Below, in pieces: positions 36,241 through 48,351 of a DNA stretch of 64,000 nucleotides (the stretch's first letter is position 1; each line of letters opens with the position of its first letter). The notes under the pieces are model-generated. The model did no database searches. It was not told the origin of the DNA and saw only the letters and a program-made list of their open reading frames with translations. Origin of the DNA: Thunnus maccoyii (taxonomy: Eukaryota > Chordata > Actinopteri > Scombriformes > Scombridae); assembly GCF_910596095.1 (NCBI RefSeq), contig NC_056553.1, forward strand, positions 23,260,725 to 23,324,724. Direction: 5' to 3'. Made by a program: the position numbers and the translations under genes.

Positions 36241-39200
36241 ATGGAATCAACAACTCCTGATTACTACTATTATTACTATGAAGACCATGACAATGGGACG
36301 CATGGACCATGTAATAGGGACAGTGAAAACTTACTGGGAGCTCAATTGTCCACCATTTACTACTTCATGTTTCTCTTCAGTCTCTTTGGCAATGGGCTGG
36401 TCCTGGTCATCATCCATCGGTGAGTAGACAAACAAAACTCTCAAATTCAAAAAAAATATTGGTTTAGTAGTTTAAAGCAATTAGAGGTAGCAAATGTACA
36501 ATTTGTAAACTTGTAAAATACACACAACCCTTATTATAATTACCTGTGAATTACAGGATAATTGAAATAGTCTACAAAGAGTAAATTAAAGTTGTAATCC
36601 TCACAATTTAGCATCAATTGTGATTTAATACTACATATCCCAGAATTCTGCGGGCAGCAAACACTAGTGAAGCAACTACTTTGTTAAAAATACAACAGAA
36701 GATGAACTGCTACAGCTCTGATACATTGTTAGGAGAGTGAACAGTGAGGCTGATACTAATGAGATAAAATTATAAACAGTAGTGCTGGATTATAGTCACT
36801 TGTGTATGTGTTGGCAGTTTGACTCAAGTGCAGAAATGTGGACCCTGCCACTGACAATTAAAACTACTTTATAGACAGGTTACTAAATGTAAATGCATTG
36901 AATGGCTATTGCTCAAAAATGTCAAAAGCAGCATTAAAAATGGGGTTTCATTAAAATCATAAAGATTATAACTTTATGAAATCCAGAATGTAGAAAAAAG
37001 TATTACTCTCATCAATTAAGTTAAAGTTTCATACATAATGTTTACATGCATTTTAGATGTATGTTTTTACAACTTAGTATTTTTAATGCAAGTGAATCAC
37101 CATTTTAGCCATTTCCTACAGTCACTGATGTAAATTAGGCAGACAGAATATCTGAACACCCCCAAGTACAATGCTATAAAATTTAGCAGCAACACAAACT
37201 ACAACCTCCAAAATGACCATGAAGTTCAATCAATACCTCTTAAAAATGATAACCTTCATGAAGGTACGATGTAGGGCTGTTGTATTAAATCATACTACAA
37301 TACATAATAAATTGGCAACTGAGAGTAAAATGACATACATGTTGATAGATGATTTTATCAATGTTGTAAGATATGTGGGAGGCAGAATAGACAGAGTACA
37401 TAACAGGTTGGGGCACTGGTTTTAGACCAGTGAGGGGGACTGGTGGATTTGACTGGAGATGTCATCAGGTTGACAGAAAAAAAAGACAGACTGGGAGAGT
37501 ATCAGACAATGAAGGAGTGTAAGGAGCTTCTTATTCTTGTACCCACTGAGAGAGGAATATTGTAGCTATTCAGTAGGTAAAGTTCTTCTTTCCAAGACCC
37601 CTAAGAATTCCTCTACTCTGTCTCTGTCTACACCACTGCTCTCTCTCTACCTTTGTGAGAAAGCAATTGTGAAAATATTTCTGATGTTCATGGAAACAAA
37701 AATGAGATGAACTCTGTAAAGTCTCCTTGGGCCTTGTACTGTAGAAGTGTTTATAATACAGCATATTACAGAGGGTTGAAGAGATGTTATGTCAACTGCA
37801 TGCTGACAAGGGTGAGAGCTCAAGAAAAGTAAAGAACCCATTTCTATTTCTATATCTATGGGACCATTCATAGCTCAGAGATTACAAATGAAATCTCTAA
37901 ACCAGCCTCATTTTCTTTTGTCACAAAGCTTAGTTGAAATCAGTGATGTTTCAGTTTAACATTCTTCTGGATTCAAAAGCCAATTAACAAAAATCAATAT
38001 TTTCAGTGCAGCTTTTTCAACCACAGGCAGAATCGGAATGAAATGAAATCAATATCACTAATGGTCCTTAATGCATTAACATCTGTTAATGATAGAAAAT
38101 CGCTTATAATGCACAAAAGCTTAGAAAGAAAAAAAAGTTTTGATAATAGTAAGCAAATAGCTCAATAACAACAATGTGATGATAATTAATAGATAATAAG
38201 ATATTTGAGAGGTTCTCTACATAAAAGTGTCTGAAATTTGTTATGTTAATCTTATTATGGTAGTGCTTAGCAACATTGTCTCAATGTGATTCATGTCATA
38301 CTTTTGGCAGAAACATAACCTTTGTCCACTTTGGTTGAGGTTAAGTGCTAACCAAGAGCCATGCTAGCACATGACGTTGCTGATGTTAAGCAAGCATAAT
38401 GTTCACCATGGTCACCACCTTAATTTACATTGCTAACATGTGCTATTTAGCATTGAACACAAAGAACAGCGGAGGATGATGGGAGTGTCATGAGTTTTGA
38501 GGTCAAAAAATGAAGTACTGGTCAAATTGAAATACTAACTTGTTGGCACTAGATTCCCACACACAGACTACTGTATATCTGGGTGGCACTCTCAGGCAGA
38601 TTCATTTCATGCATTTTCAACTTTGATGCCAAATTTGTTAAGTCACATTACTTTTCACATTAAACATCCACATTACTGAGCTGGTTGTGCATGTACTATT
38701 TTGAAATGTAGACCAGAGCAGAAGTGTTGCACTCAATCCTGCAAAGCTGCACAATGAGCACAAGTCATCAATCCATTATCAATAATAGGCAGTAATACAC
38801 TGAAATGTTCAAACACCCGTCATGGTTCAAAACTAATCTCTTGTAATCTCTTAATCTCTATGAAAAACAGTCCTGGAAACAAAGTTAAAAATAGCCTTGA
38901 CAATATAAATAAATGCCTGATTACATGTCAACAAGTTTCTAGGTTATGCAGTGGCATTAAGGTAAAATTTTAGGCAATTACAGGCAGTACAAGAAGCTAG
39001 CTCACTCACCACAAAAACAAAAAACTGAACTGAGAGAATTGTGTAACGTTGAAGGAGGAACTTCCTCTATTTCAGGACTCTGCAGTATGACCTGTCAATC
39101 AACAGATTTCAAAGCAGTTTATCTACTTGTCACACTTCACTAAAATTAATGCTAAAGATGTTCAGATTTACTTCACTGCCACCAACCAAACCACAGTTTG

Positions 39201-40150
39201 CAAGTTATTTTGAAATATTACTGTCAAAAATGCTTGTGTGACCCATAGTCTCTGTTTTTTCTACATTTAACGGTTTATTTCTTAGGTTTGAGAGGCTGAC
39301 CACTGTGACCAACATCTTGCTGCTGAACCTAGTGGTGTCCTCCCTGATCTTCATGAGCAGTCTTCCCTTCTGGGGAATCTACAAGCAGTTCTCTAACTGG
39401 ATCTTCGGCAAAGTAATGTGCAAGATTGTAGGCAGTGTCTACTACCTGGGCTTCTACAGTTCTGTCCTGTTTCTAACTCTCCTGACCTTTGACCGACACC
39501 TTGCTGTCGTTTACTCCTTGCATGTGTCGCAAGTGAGGAATCAACGCTATGCGCTACTCTCCTGTGCTGTGGTGTGGCTGGTCAGTGGTCTGGCGTGCAT
39601 CCCACAGATGATTCTCCACACAACTTTTACTCATCATATGACCAACAAAACATTCTGTCAGGAACATCCTGGTAACACAACGTCTATTGATGACAAGCTA
39701 AGAGCATCTGGATTTTACCTTCAACTTTTCCTTTTCTTGCTCTTTCCTCTGATTGTTATTGTGTACTGCTATGTTAGGATTGTTATCACTGTCATATCAT
39801 CCAAGATAGTTACCAAGTTCAAGACAGTCAGGCTGATATTTGTCATTGTCTTGTTGTTTTTTATATGCTGGACCCCATTCAATGTTTTACTACTGATTGA
39901 TGATGAAGACCTGTCCTGTGAGGAAAAGCAGAGGAGGGGTTATGCACTTCAAGTCACTCGTGACATTGCCTACATTTACTTCTGCATCAGTCCCATCTTC
40001 TATACATTTGTTGGGAGAAAATTCCAGAGCTACTTCAGACAGCTGCTGGTGAAACGCTTCCCAGGGTTAAAGAAGCATATTTCTTTCAGTCAGGTTAGCA
40101 GAACTAGTATGTCGACAAAAATTACACAGAAAAGTATAGAGTTGAGTTGA
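36241..40150 (+). CDS. xcr1-like: Receptor C: chemokine XC receptor 1-like, class A GPCR, two coding exons
   Basis: Coding exons are 36241-36419 and 39286-40150, with the same phase-2 GT-AG junction as A, giving 347 residues. The N-terminus has six Tyr in a row (8-13) before EDHD, a strong candidate for tyrosine sulfation, which in chemokine receptors raises ligand affinity. Cys pairs of the family are present. Trp2.60 is kept (LPFWGIY). Loop 2 has sequons NKT and NTT. As in A, Ser replaces Asp2.50 (NLVVSSLIF) and Asn7.49 (CISPIFY). Unlike A, the DRY motif is DRH (FDRHLAVV), keeping the arginine but changing the tyrosine. The tail reads MSTKITQKSIELS against MSTKSTQNEL in A. No frame damage is seen. 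Likely a Gi-coupled leukocyte chemokine receptor, but coupling could be altered. XCR1-like is preferred over other CC-receptor groups. Confidence 0.9.
36420..39285 (+). other. Coding intron of receptor C
   Basis: Donor GTGAGTAG at 36420, acceptor TTTCTTAG ending at 39285. It aligns with the intron of A throughout, with small insertions and deletions. No transposon or gene is recognised inside. Confidence 0.85.
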
Positions 40151-42225
40151 GTTTTAGGGATGGGGACCCCTTTGTTTCTCAGGCCTGCCATGTGTTGAAC
40201 AAACCATGGTTTTACAAACAACTGAAGGAAGTATGTTAAGGTGGAAAGCGATGACATGAGTAGGGATATAATTTTGCCTATAGCAGAAGTAAAGCCAAAA
40301 TATAAACCATAACAACATCCATATGTCAGTTAGCTATGTTGCTAATTTCACCTTTCTTAAGCAGGTGAGAACATGTTTTGAAAGTTTGTTGTCCGGCCCA
40401 AACCAAAGCTGCTACCTCTTCATCATGACCATGCCATCATGACATATGTAAATGTTGACAGAATAGTCCACAGGGCTGTGGCTCAGGAGGTAGAGCGGGT
40501 CATCCACTAATTGAAAGATTGGCAGTTTGAGCCAAGTGTACTTGCAAGATACTGAATCCCAAGTTGCTTCTGATGGCTGATCCATCAGTGTGTGAATGTG
40601 TGTGAATGATTAGATTCCTCTGATGGGCAGGTTGGGACCTTGCATGGTGGCCCTTGTACCCATTCAGCATATGAATGTGTGTGAATGGGTGAATGTGACT
40701 CGTAGTGTAAAAAGCGCTTTGAGTGGTCGAAAGACTAGAAAGGCGCTATACAAGTACAGTCCATTTACCATTTACCATTTAGCTCACCTACGGGAAGAGA
40801 TGGATCCCTACAGAAAAGCACATCATTCCTTCTTTGTATATACAGTAGAAGACATTTTGTCAACTATTTGAGCTTGATTCTCCAGTGATTTTTCAGGTTT
40901 TGTTAAGGTTTCATTAAGATTCATTTACAAACTAGATTGGGAGACCTTCTGTCCTCTATTGTTCATAAGTTCATAAATAACACTTTACATTGCTGGTTGT
41001 GGTTATGGTTAAATAATCTAATAATCAACATCTGCCATAATCCCATTTTCCAAGTATTCACGCCTGTCCCTGTATATGTGTCAGATCGCGCTTAGTTATG
41101 CACCACAGTGCCACAATCATGATTTATTTTACATACACTGTTCTTTCAAATTTTGCACCCAATATTACAGTTAACTGCATCACCTTTGTGTGACAGAATG
41201 TAAAAGTAGGCTGTTGAACAAAGTTAAGGGGGAAGAGATCAATAGTTCCTTGATCCTTACATAGTTGAGCAAATTTTAAAACTCTGTGTAAACTCTATAC
41301 AAAAAGTGTTTTGCTCTGTGTTTATGCCATACAGCCTAGACTGTCATTTTTAATGGCTATCTGTATCTCTGACAGCTTTTCATGACTTCACTTAATTTGG
41401 ATCCTCACTAAAATGTCAGTATAGTTTGGAAAAAAAAAAAAATTTTTAGAAGTCTGGGTTGTGATTCTTCTCAAGGCTGATTAAGTGGAAGAATTATGAT
41501 AAGAGCACTTTGTTGAACACCAAACAGTGGAGCTTTAGCTGCATCCAAGTAAAGTCCAAAACAATGAATCAAGCATGTATAATCATTGTCCAGTCACTTT
41601 CCATGCCTGTAAGTATATCTGCTCTGATTTTTGGTTTGGTTGGTTTAATCTTGTGTTTATGTTTTTTATTATTATTGTGTGTATAATGAATTATGTCCTT
41701 TAAAAAGAAAGTCGATATTTTGCATTGATGATTCATTCTTTGTCAAGTTTCACATGAAGAACTTTTTACTTGGAAATAAAACAGTGAAAAAGCAGCACCA
41801 AAAAGGGAGTTAAAAGCTTAATGGTTTGTTGGGTTTTGTTTGGCTTGTGTGTGTCTAAATCTAAACTATTTGATTAAATCAACCCTTTTAAATCACCAGG
41901 CTACATGTTTCCTTTCTTCGCGTCCCACATATTTCCAGAATATACGTACATACCTTTTCAAAACACCCCTTTTACTGAAAACATTCCTTTAAGAAAGCAA
42001 CTGTCAAGGATTTGTGTAGAAGTTCAAATACATGTTTCTCATGTCCATGTTCAGAAGAGGACAAGACCACCTGATTACATTGCTGATCTGGACAGTTTCC
42101 CCCACATAACCAAGAATTGAAGTTCAGAGCTAAAAATGTTGTCATGAAGAAAATTGGCTCAGGGGAGCAGACCTGGACATATTTTTAACTTCTGCATAAA
42201 GCCTGGTGTCAATATCTCTGGTGAA
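40151..42225 (+). other. 3' UTR and flank of receptor C
   Basis: Matches the flank of A and of B apart from the SINE at 40470-40779. The shared AATAAA lies near 41776, while the earlier AATAAA of A (8585) reads AAGTAAAG here. No gene is seen. Confidence 0.55.
40470..40779 (+). mobile_element. tRNA-derived SINE downstream of receptor C
   Basis: Same family as 3147-3482. It has the head GGGCTGTGGCTCAGGAGGTA (A box) and a B-box region that has drifted (GGCAGTTTGAGCC). The tail reads CAAGTACAGTCCATTTACCA. The empty site is visible in A (about 7790) and B (about 26704) as GAATAGTTATGTTTAGCTC or close to it. Confidence 0.8.
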
Positions 42226-42880
42226 AGGTTTACAAGGTCTCTTCCCCACATTACAAAAAATACTGTAAATCCTTTAGTTTTAATTTAATTCATCAAAACT
42301 TTTCGCTTTGGTCCAGACTGAAATAACAACTATCAACAAGTATTGGATAAATTTCCATGAAGTTATGTACAAACATTCCTTTTCCCCACAGAATGAATGA
42401 CTGGAATGACTTTGGTGATCGGTTGACTTTTCATTGAGAGCCATTAGCAGTTTAAATTAGTTCAATACTTTGGTCTGGATCAAATGCTGGCAAAACTAAT
42501 GACATTCCCATCATCCTCAGTTCAGTCTCCAGCTATCTGTGATAAAATATACTGTGTTTTAATGCAGCCAAATTCACAATATAGTTGTTCAAATTTAGAA
42601 AGGTTTCTCTTTCTTTTGTCAGATAACTACAGGAAATAGTGTGAAATTAGATATCAGCACATGTGTACTCAACCAACAGTCATTAAACTGTTGCACTGCA
42701 GATAAAATCATTATCTCATGATCACTGTATTGTCACAGAGAAAGTTAGAAGCAAGTGTTGTGGAAATTTATGATGAATTCACAGAAAGCAAGTTGTCTTT
42801 CAGTTGCAGTATCCAAAGTTCACATTTGCAAATGCAGATCTCCCAGTTTGCTAGGCTGAAGAGATACTGAATGAGGTTTG
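42226..42880. repeat. Noncoding block shared with 28000-28640 and 29933-30451
   Basis: It starts right after the C flank with CTTCCCCACATTACAAAAAA and runs to the border of the retrovirus remnant. It corresponds to the block behind receptor B, so it was part of the duplicated unit. No coding sequence. Confidence 0.6.
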
Positions 42881-44520
42881 GTGTCAGTATTTGTACATAT
42901 AGCTGTGTGTGTCACAATCATCCCATCAGCTGTTGGTGTTCCAAGTGTAGTTGTGTCTGTTCTCAGCACCTGTAAAGAGGAAGTAGATAGGGACGCTGCG
43001 CACTTTGCAGCTGCATCTGCTCTCTCATATCCTGTTGAGACAGAGTCTATGTTATTTGTGTGCGCCTCACATTTGCATATTGCCAACTGTTTGGGTGACA
43101 AGGCTAGGCTCAGTGGTGTGACCACTGAGCCTAGTTTACATTAGTATTTTTTAATTGACATTGTGGATGTATGTGATGTGCTGTTGTGCGTAGCTTTGTA
43201 TTTTGTATGGTTTTTGTGTTTTTTTGGGGGGTTTTGTGTTTTTGTGTTTTTTTTTGTTGTTGTGCTGTTGTATGTTTTGATTGTGGAATTGTACGGATGC
43301 AAATTAGCTTTGAGCTAACTCCGGTGCAGTGCATCTTTAATGTTTAAAACTGCACACTGTCTCAATCAATAAATCAAATCAAATCAAACATCCAGCAAAT
43401 CTCCCTCCAGTTTGTGATGTGCGACTTTGTTGCACAATGTCCCAAAATCATGGACCACCCTGAAAGCATACTTACTTCCATACAGATAGTGGCTACTCTT
43501 TGTGTGCTTCTATTAATTTTCTTTTCTGTGCTTCAATTAATGCTTTTAATTCTGCTGCTTGTGCAGAGAAGTGTGTGGGGAGTGGTTCTGCATTCAATGT
43601 CTCATGTTGTGTTACTACGGCATAACCTGCTCTTTTGATCTATGGATGCTGATCTGTCCACCAACAGCTCCAACTCTGAATTCACCAGTGGTATGTCTTT
43701 GAGGTCTGGGTTTTGGGCTGCACATTTCATTTGTTGCCGCCATGCAATCTGTAGTAGGAAGTAGACACAGTACATCGTTTAACAGTATTGTAAGACACTT
43801 CCCATAACATTGCATGATATATCAGCCATCTAATTGAAGAAAAGTGAGCAGTTTTTGCTGCAACAGAATAATTGACACAGAATGAAAGAAAATGAAATCA
43901 ACAACAGAAAAACACCTACTATCTGATGGAACCTGTGATAAGATAGTGTTTGGATTAGGTGTACGTGCATATACTGCTGCGTTCACCGCCTACAGGTCTT
44001 TGTACAAATCTGTTAACTCATCTCAGGAAATAATTTGTGTTTTGATTGGTGAGGTTTCACATGAAACAATAATTACTACAATTACTGCTTAAAAACTGGT
44101 GTTGTACTCTCTATAGCCTCTGGTTTCAATGGATATTGATCTTTACATGGTCTGTATTCTGATTTGGGTACAGTTTCAATTGGTTTCACATGCTTAATCA
44201 GACCAACATCATATTTACTTTTAGCTCAGACAGTTGTAAGAATATCTGTCAGCTCTAGGGAGTCAGCTGTGAATTGAACCATGGTCGTTGTGCTTCTGTG
44301 CATCCAACACAGTCTTTCCCACGGACCTAAGTTCTTCCAGTTTCTGACTGATCCTTTTACTAAAGAGATATGTGGAGCTGAATCATGCATTTTGATAAAA
44401 CAGTGTTTGAGGTCTTCTGGCACTTCCACTCCTGCTGCACACATCCTCTTTACAACACAACCACCTCATACTGAATCTGTCATAATCTCTGTCTTTCCTA
44501 ACCCACTCTAGCTCAAATGC
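42881..44520 (-). mobile_element. Endogenous retrovirus pol remnant (fossil)
   Basis: Minus-strand stretches recall retroviral pol of the gamma/epsilon type. A reverse-transcriptase-like piece (DRRCFSVVDFISFSFCV) lies near 43880, and an RNase H-like piece (LAICKCEAHTNNIDSVSTGY, then ADAAAKCAA) near 43000. An earlier piece is near 44226-44444 (GVEVPEDLKHCF). It is old, heavily broken, without recognised LTRs, and has a LINE tail inserted in it. Treated as a fossil only. Confidence 0.65.
43141..43400 (+). mobile_element. Non-LTR retroposon 3' tail inserted in the retrovirus remnant
   Basis: A T/G-rich stretch is followed by TTAGCTTTGAGCTAACTCCG and then CAATCAATAAATCAAATCAA, a recurrent fish retroposon end. 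Recognisable pol-like sequence lies on both sides, so it inserted into the remnant. The family is not fixed. Confidence 0.5.
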
Positions 44521-45149
44521 GTCAGCCTGCTCCTATGAAATGTGTGTAGTGCAGTATGAACTTATCTGTGTTATGTATTGTACTTCCTGTTTCTGTATAT
44601 GTGTGTTTTCTCAAGCAGCTCTGAGGTTATCTGACGTGGGCTCTGAGGGTTGCAGGTCCAATTGGTACATGTACAGTAGTGTGACCCCCCTCTGACCTCA
44701 TCAGTCATTATTAAACAGGTGATTTAATTCAAAGAGCAGAAGGTTTTACTCTTTGGGTGTTTTACATCACCTAAGCTGAATGAACAGAGAAGGAGAGAGA
44801 GAAAAAAAACACAAGAACAGTCTGCTATAAGCACCCCTTTTTTTGTTTTTTGTTAAAAGATAGAGAGTGCAGGTGTTGTATTAAATCAAATCCATTGCTA
44901 TCATTAAATTTTGAATGTTTTCTTATTGAATTGTTGAAATTTTATTCATTCACCACATGATTAGACACTCTTTCTGATGACACAATGTGCTCAAATCATA
45001 AAATACAACATTCAGACTGAAAACGACTTTCCCAGCCACACTGTTACAAATTGCTGTTAGTTTACATCAAAATGTCAATAGTATCATCCTGTTATCAAAG
45101 GAAAAAACAATAAACAGTGATCGGTTATCCGGTAACCTAACTTATAATT
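44521..45149. other. Intergenic, nothing recognised
   Basis: AT-rich, only short frames, no clear repeat ends. Part near 44640-44720 might belong to the retrovirus remnant's end, but I see no paired repeat. Confidence 0.35.
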
Positions 45150-45355
45150 ATTTCAATATCAAGTCAAGTCAGCTCCATCCATACAGCGCCACGTCACCAC
45201 AAAAGCAATCTCATGACTCCTCTCATATAGAGCAAGTTAAGACCATACTCTTTAACATGACCATCCTTTTGTAATGTTTTCTTTCTTTTAATATTTTATG
45301 AGAGGCACTTTGAGTTGCCTTGCAGTTGAGATGTACTATACAAAAAGACTCGACT
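45150..45355. mobile_element. Two adjoining LINE 3'-tail scraps
   Basis: 45150-45260 reads, on the minus strand, as a degenerate form of the Rex1/L2 3' UTR seen at 16060-16150 (AAGACCATACTCTTTAAC is the complement of that UTR's GTTAAAGAGTACGGTCTT-like block). 45295-45350 has GGCACTTTGAGTTGCCTTGC and ACTATACAAAAAGACTCG, a plus-strand LINE-type tail. From 45356 to 45970 nothing is recognised. Confidence 0.5.
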
Positions 45356-45974
45356 CATCCTGTTTTTTCCTCTCTCCCACACCACACACACACACCAGCT
45401 CTCACTTCTATCTATGTCAGAACACACTATATTACTATGGTCCACTGTCACCTACAACAGCAACAATAATTTCATTGAATATGAAAAAAGCAAAAATAAT
45501 TTTGAATGGTGCCTTTTTATGGGTTGAATTTAACCCAGAACACCCAAAGAGTGTGTATCAGCCGCACAAAATTATAAGGCCGAAAGAACACAGTATTCTA
45601 AGTGTTTTACTGCTCTCAAATGTAAAAGTGGGTCAGATTTGACTCTGAACAGTAGGTAAAGGCTAAACAGAATTCCAAGATTACCACTCTGCCTGTACTT
45701 TCCGACAATAATTGTTTGCTATCACAATTATGTTAGTCCCAGAACAGTTTTTTCTCTTACCAGACAATTCCTCTGAGTGAATTTGCTGCTTTGAGATGTC
45801 TTCAGTGACCCATTAGCGGACTCAATACCTGGGATTTTGGTTAAGATGGAGTCGCTTGGAGGGGAGGTTTGGAGCTTGTCAAGGTCCCTGATGTCTGCCA
45901 TGCACATTTTTTTCCTCAGCGATGAGCTGCCACTGGTTCACATGTTGACATCCCATCCTTGTTGCCAGAGTTGT

Positions 45975-46430
45975 TGTGGAAATTTAAAGATGAATTCACA
46001 GAGAGCAAGTTGTCTTTCACAATTTTATTGCAATAACAAGTTCACATTTGTAGATGCAGATCTACATAGATGAAGAGATGCTGTATGAAGTTCAGTGTTG
46101 GTAGTTGTACATACAGCCACACACGTCACAATCATCCCGTATTTGTCATCCTAACAGTTCTTTTTAATTAATTCACCATATCTCTCGGGAGTTTCTTTTG
46201 GTCTCTGCTGAGAATTAAGAGTTGAAGGCTGAATCCTTATCTGCCTTTCCTCCCTGGACTATCCCTCTGTGCCTCTGTCTAATGAGCAATAAAGTTACAG
46301 TGACTGAGTCCCACATCTCACTTTTGATGGTACCTGTTGGGAACATTTTTGCATGGGAAGCAGAGAAGAAATAGTTTTACAATGTGCTTTTGACTATAAG
46401 GCAGTATAGCATAATCTTAAGACAATACGT
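45975..46430. repeat. Diverged copy of the 28490-28920 block
   Basis: Shares GATGAATTCACAGA, TTAATTAATTCA and ATCTTAAGACAATA with the block behind receptor B. A minus-strand AATAAAATTG lies near 46025, so a transcript 3' end on that strand is conceivable. Frames on the minus strand are not conserved between the copies, which argues against a coding exon. Confidence 0.5.
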
Positions 46431-46708
46431 TTCCGTTTCAGTTACACCTGTGGTTTTCTTTGTCCAAATATGAAAAAAAGTAAATATAAAAATGAAAAAT
46501 ATGAAAAAGCCTACTATATGTCACAAACCTCCTCAAACTGTGTCACCAGGAGTGGACACAAACCAAGGTCAAGTGCCTATCGATATTTTTATTTTTTATT
46601 TGACTTTTCACTAAAGGATAAGCATGGGATGTGAAGGTCAGGTGCATTAGTTGTGTAGGAAGTCGGGAGATCACCAAATTATTATAATTGTACAAGTGCT
46701 GTAAATAC

Positions 46709-47546
46709 CAGTGGTGGAAAGTAGCTAAATACATTTACTCAAATATTTGGCATGAGGTGATTAATGGGAGAGTAAAGAAGAAAAACAAAGTTCTGATACA
46801 CAAATATGTTTTCAGTTTTTGGATTTTTTCTCTAATCTTTGAGATTTTGGTGAAATATTGGATCATTTGTCCATTTATTGAAATGAAACCATGTGAGAAA
46901 TTTAGAGGGGAAATCACTATTTGGTGGAGCTGTTAACAACTCATAGACATCTGAAATGTAACCCCAACTACACACTGCTTTTTGTAAGACGTCAAAAGCC
47001 AAAAAGGTTTGAAACCACTGCTTTCATCTTTTACAATGTGTTGTGTTTTTATATTATCCATTGTGTCAAATCTTCATCTGAAAAGTAACTAAAGCTGTCA
47101 AATAAACGTTGAGTAGAAAGTACAAGATTTCTCTCTGAAATGTAGTGGAGTGGAAGCATAAAGTTACATCAAATGGAAATACTCAAGAAAAGTACAAGTA
47201 CCTCAAAATTGTACTTCAGTATTGTAGTTGAGTAAATGTACTTAGTTATTTCCCTCCACTGGATTTAATGCAAGGACATAATGTACTAATAAGATGATAC
47301 ATTTGTTAACCCATAACAAAAATAACAGGAGAGCTCCTGAAATCATGAAAAAATATTTTTGATCTTATTGCACAAGATTTTCTTTTTCCTGAGAGGGGCC
47401 ATTTTGTCTAATGAGTAAGTGTTACCTTCGATACTTTAAGTAAATTTTGCTGGCAATACTAGAATTTTGAAATCAGGACTTTTACCTGTAACAGAAAATT
47501 TTTACATTGTGGTATTGTTTTGTCACTTAAAGTACTTCTACTACCA
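46709..47546. mobile_element. hAT-like miniature element ('CAGTGGTGGAAAGTA' type)
   Basis: Left end CAGTGGTGGAAAGTAGCTAA, with matching inverted sequence AGTAAATGTACTTAGTTATT...CCACTG ending at 47261. Related internal sequence (ACTTTAAGTAAATTTTGCTG and CAGGACTTTTACCTGTAACA) continues to CTACTACCAC near 47546. It may be one rearranged copy or two overlapping ones. No transposase. A CAGTG start is usual for hAT elements. No matching 8-base flanking duplication was found. Confidence 0.6.
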
Positions 47547-47589
47547 CATAAAAACTCTAATACACACTTATCACAATAAGTATGTATTA

Positions 47590-48045
47590 ATCTGTGGGGG
47601 ACAGTTCCCACTGGGGGGTGGAGACATGTGTCACTAGCCGTTGTCTCCTAACCCCCTGCAAGAAACGTTTCAAGAGGGGGTGGGTGAAGACAGGTCTGTC
47701 GCCGAAACCCTCATGACAAGAGGAAACAGCTGCATACACTTTACGCCTCTTGACATGAGGTCGGCGCTCCTGTTCTCCAGACCCAGAATGTGGAGGGCTC
47801 TCAGAGACAGGAGCTGTTCTGAGGCCCACACCAACAGGTTCTGTACCATCTTCAACAGGGCTGCAGATCAGACTCCACCCTGCCTGTTCGCAACCGCAGG
47901 CAACCGTGGTGCGGTTGTCTGTTCTCACCAACGCGTGTCTCCCCTGAACCAGAGTCAGGAAGTGTTGGAGAACCAGGAGCACCGCCTGGAGTTCGAGGTG
48001 GTTGATGTTTTGGTTCCCCCCTGAAGGCCACACACCATCTATCGC
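47590..48045 (-). mobile_element. DIRS-type RNase H fragment (fossil)
   Basis: The minus strand reads [20 protein letters not shown] and ALVRTDNRTTVA, and in a neighbouring frame LLSLRALHILGLENRSADLM. These are hallmarks of the RNase H part of DIRS-type tyrosine-recombinase retroelements and differ from the Ngaro-like copies in this window. Only a fragment; broken. Confidence 0.7.
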
Positions 48046-48049
48046 TCTG

Positions 48050-48350
48050 CCCCGCCAACAGGATAATGATCCTAAACATACCTTGAAATCCACCATGGAC
48101 TCCCTCAAGAGATGCAAGCTGAAGGTTTTGGAGTGGCCCTCACAGTCCCCTGACTTAAACATAATTGAAAATCTGTGGGTAGATCTTAAAAGAGCTGTGC
48201 ATGCAAGACCGCCCAAGAATATTGCAAAACTAAAAGACTTGTGCAAGGAAGAATGGGAGAAAATCCCAAATACATGAACTGAAAGACTTTTAGCTGGCTA
48301 CAAAAAGTGTTTACAAGCTGTGATATCTGCCGGAGGGGGTGTTACTAAGT
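48050..48350 (+). mobile_element. Tc1-like transposase 3' fragment
   Basis: Reads [20 protein letters not shown], then [20 protein letters not shown]. It has the second Asp (DND) and final Glu (ENLW) of the DDE site, then a stop and the usual C-terminal continuation (LLAGYKKCLQAVISAGGG). It lies directly against the DIRS-type fragment. Only the C-terminal third remains, with no terminal repeats seen. Confidence 0.8.
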
Positions 48351-48351
48351 A

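Noticed and set aside
42878-43144. Plus-strand frame of 88 codons as a host gene
   Set aside because: The opposite strand over the same bases carries a retroviral RNase H-like stretch, which explains the openness.
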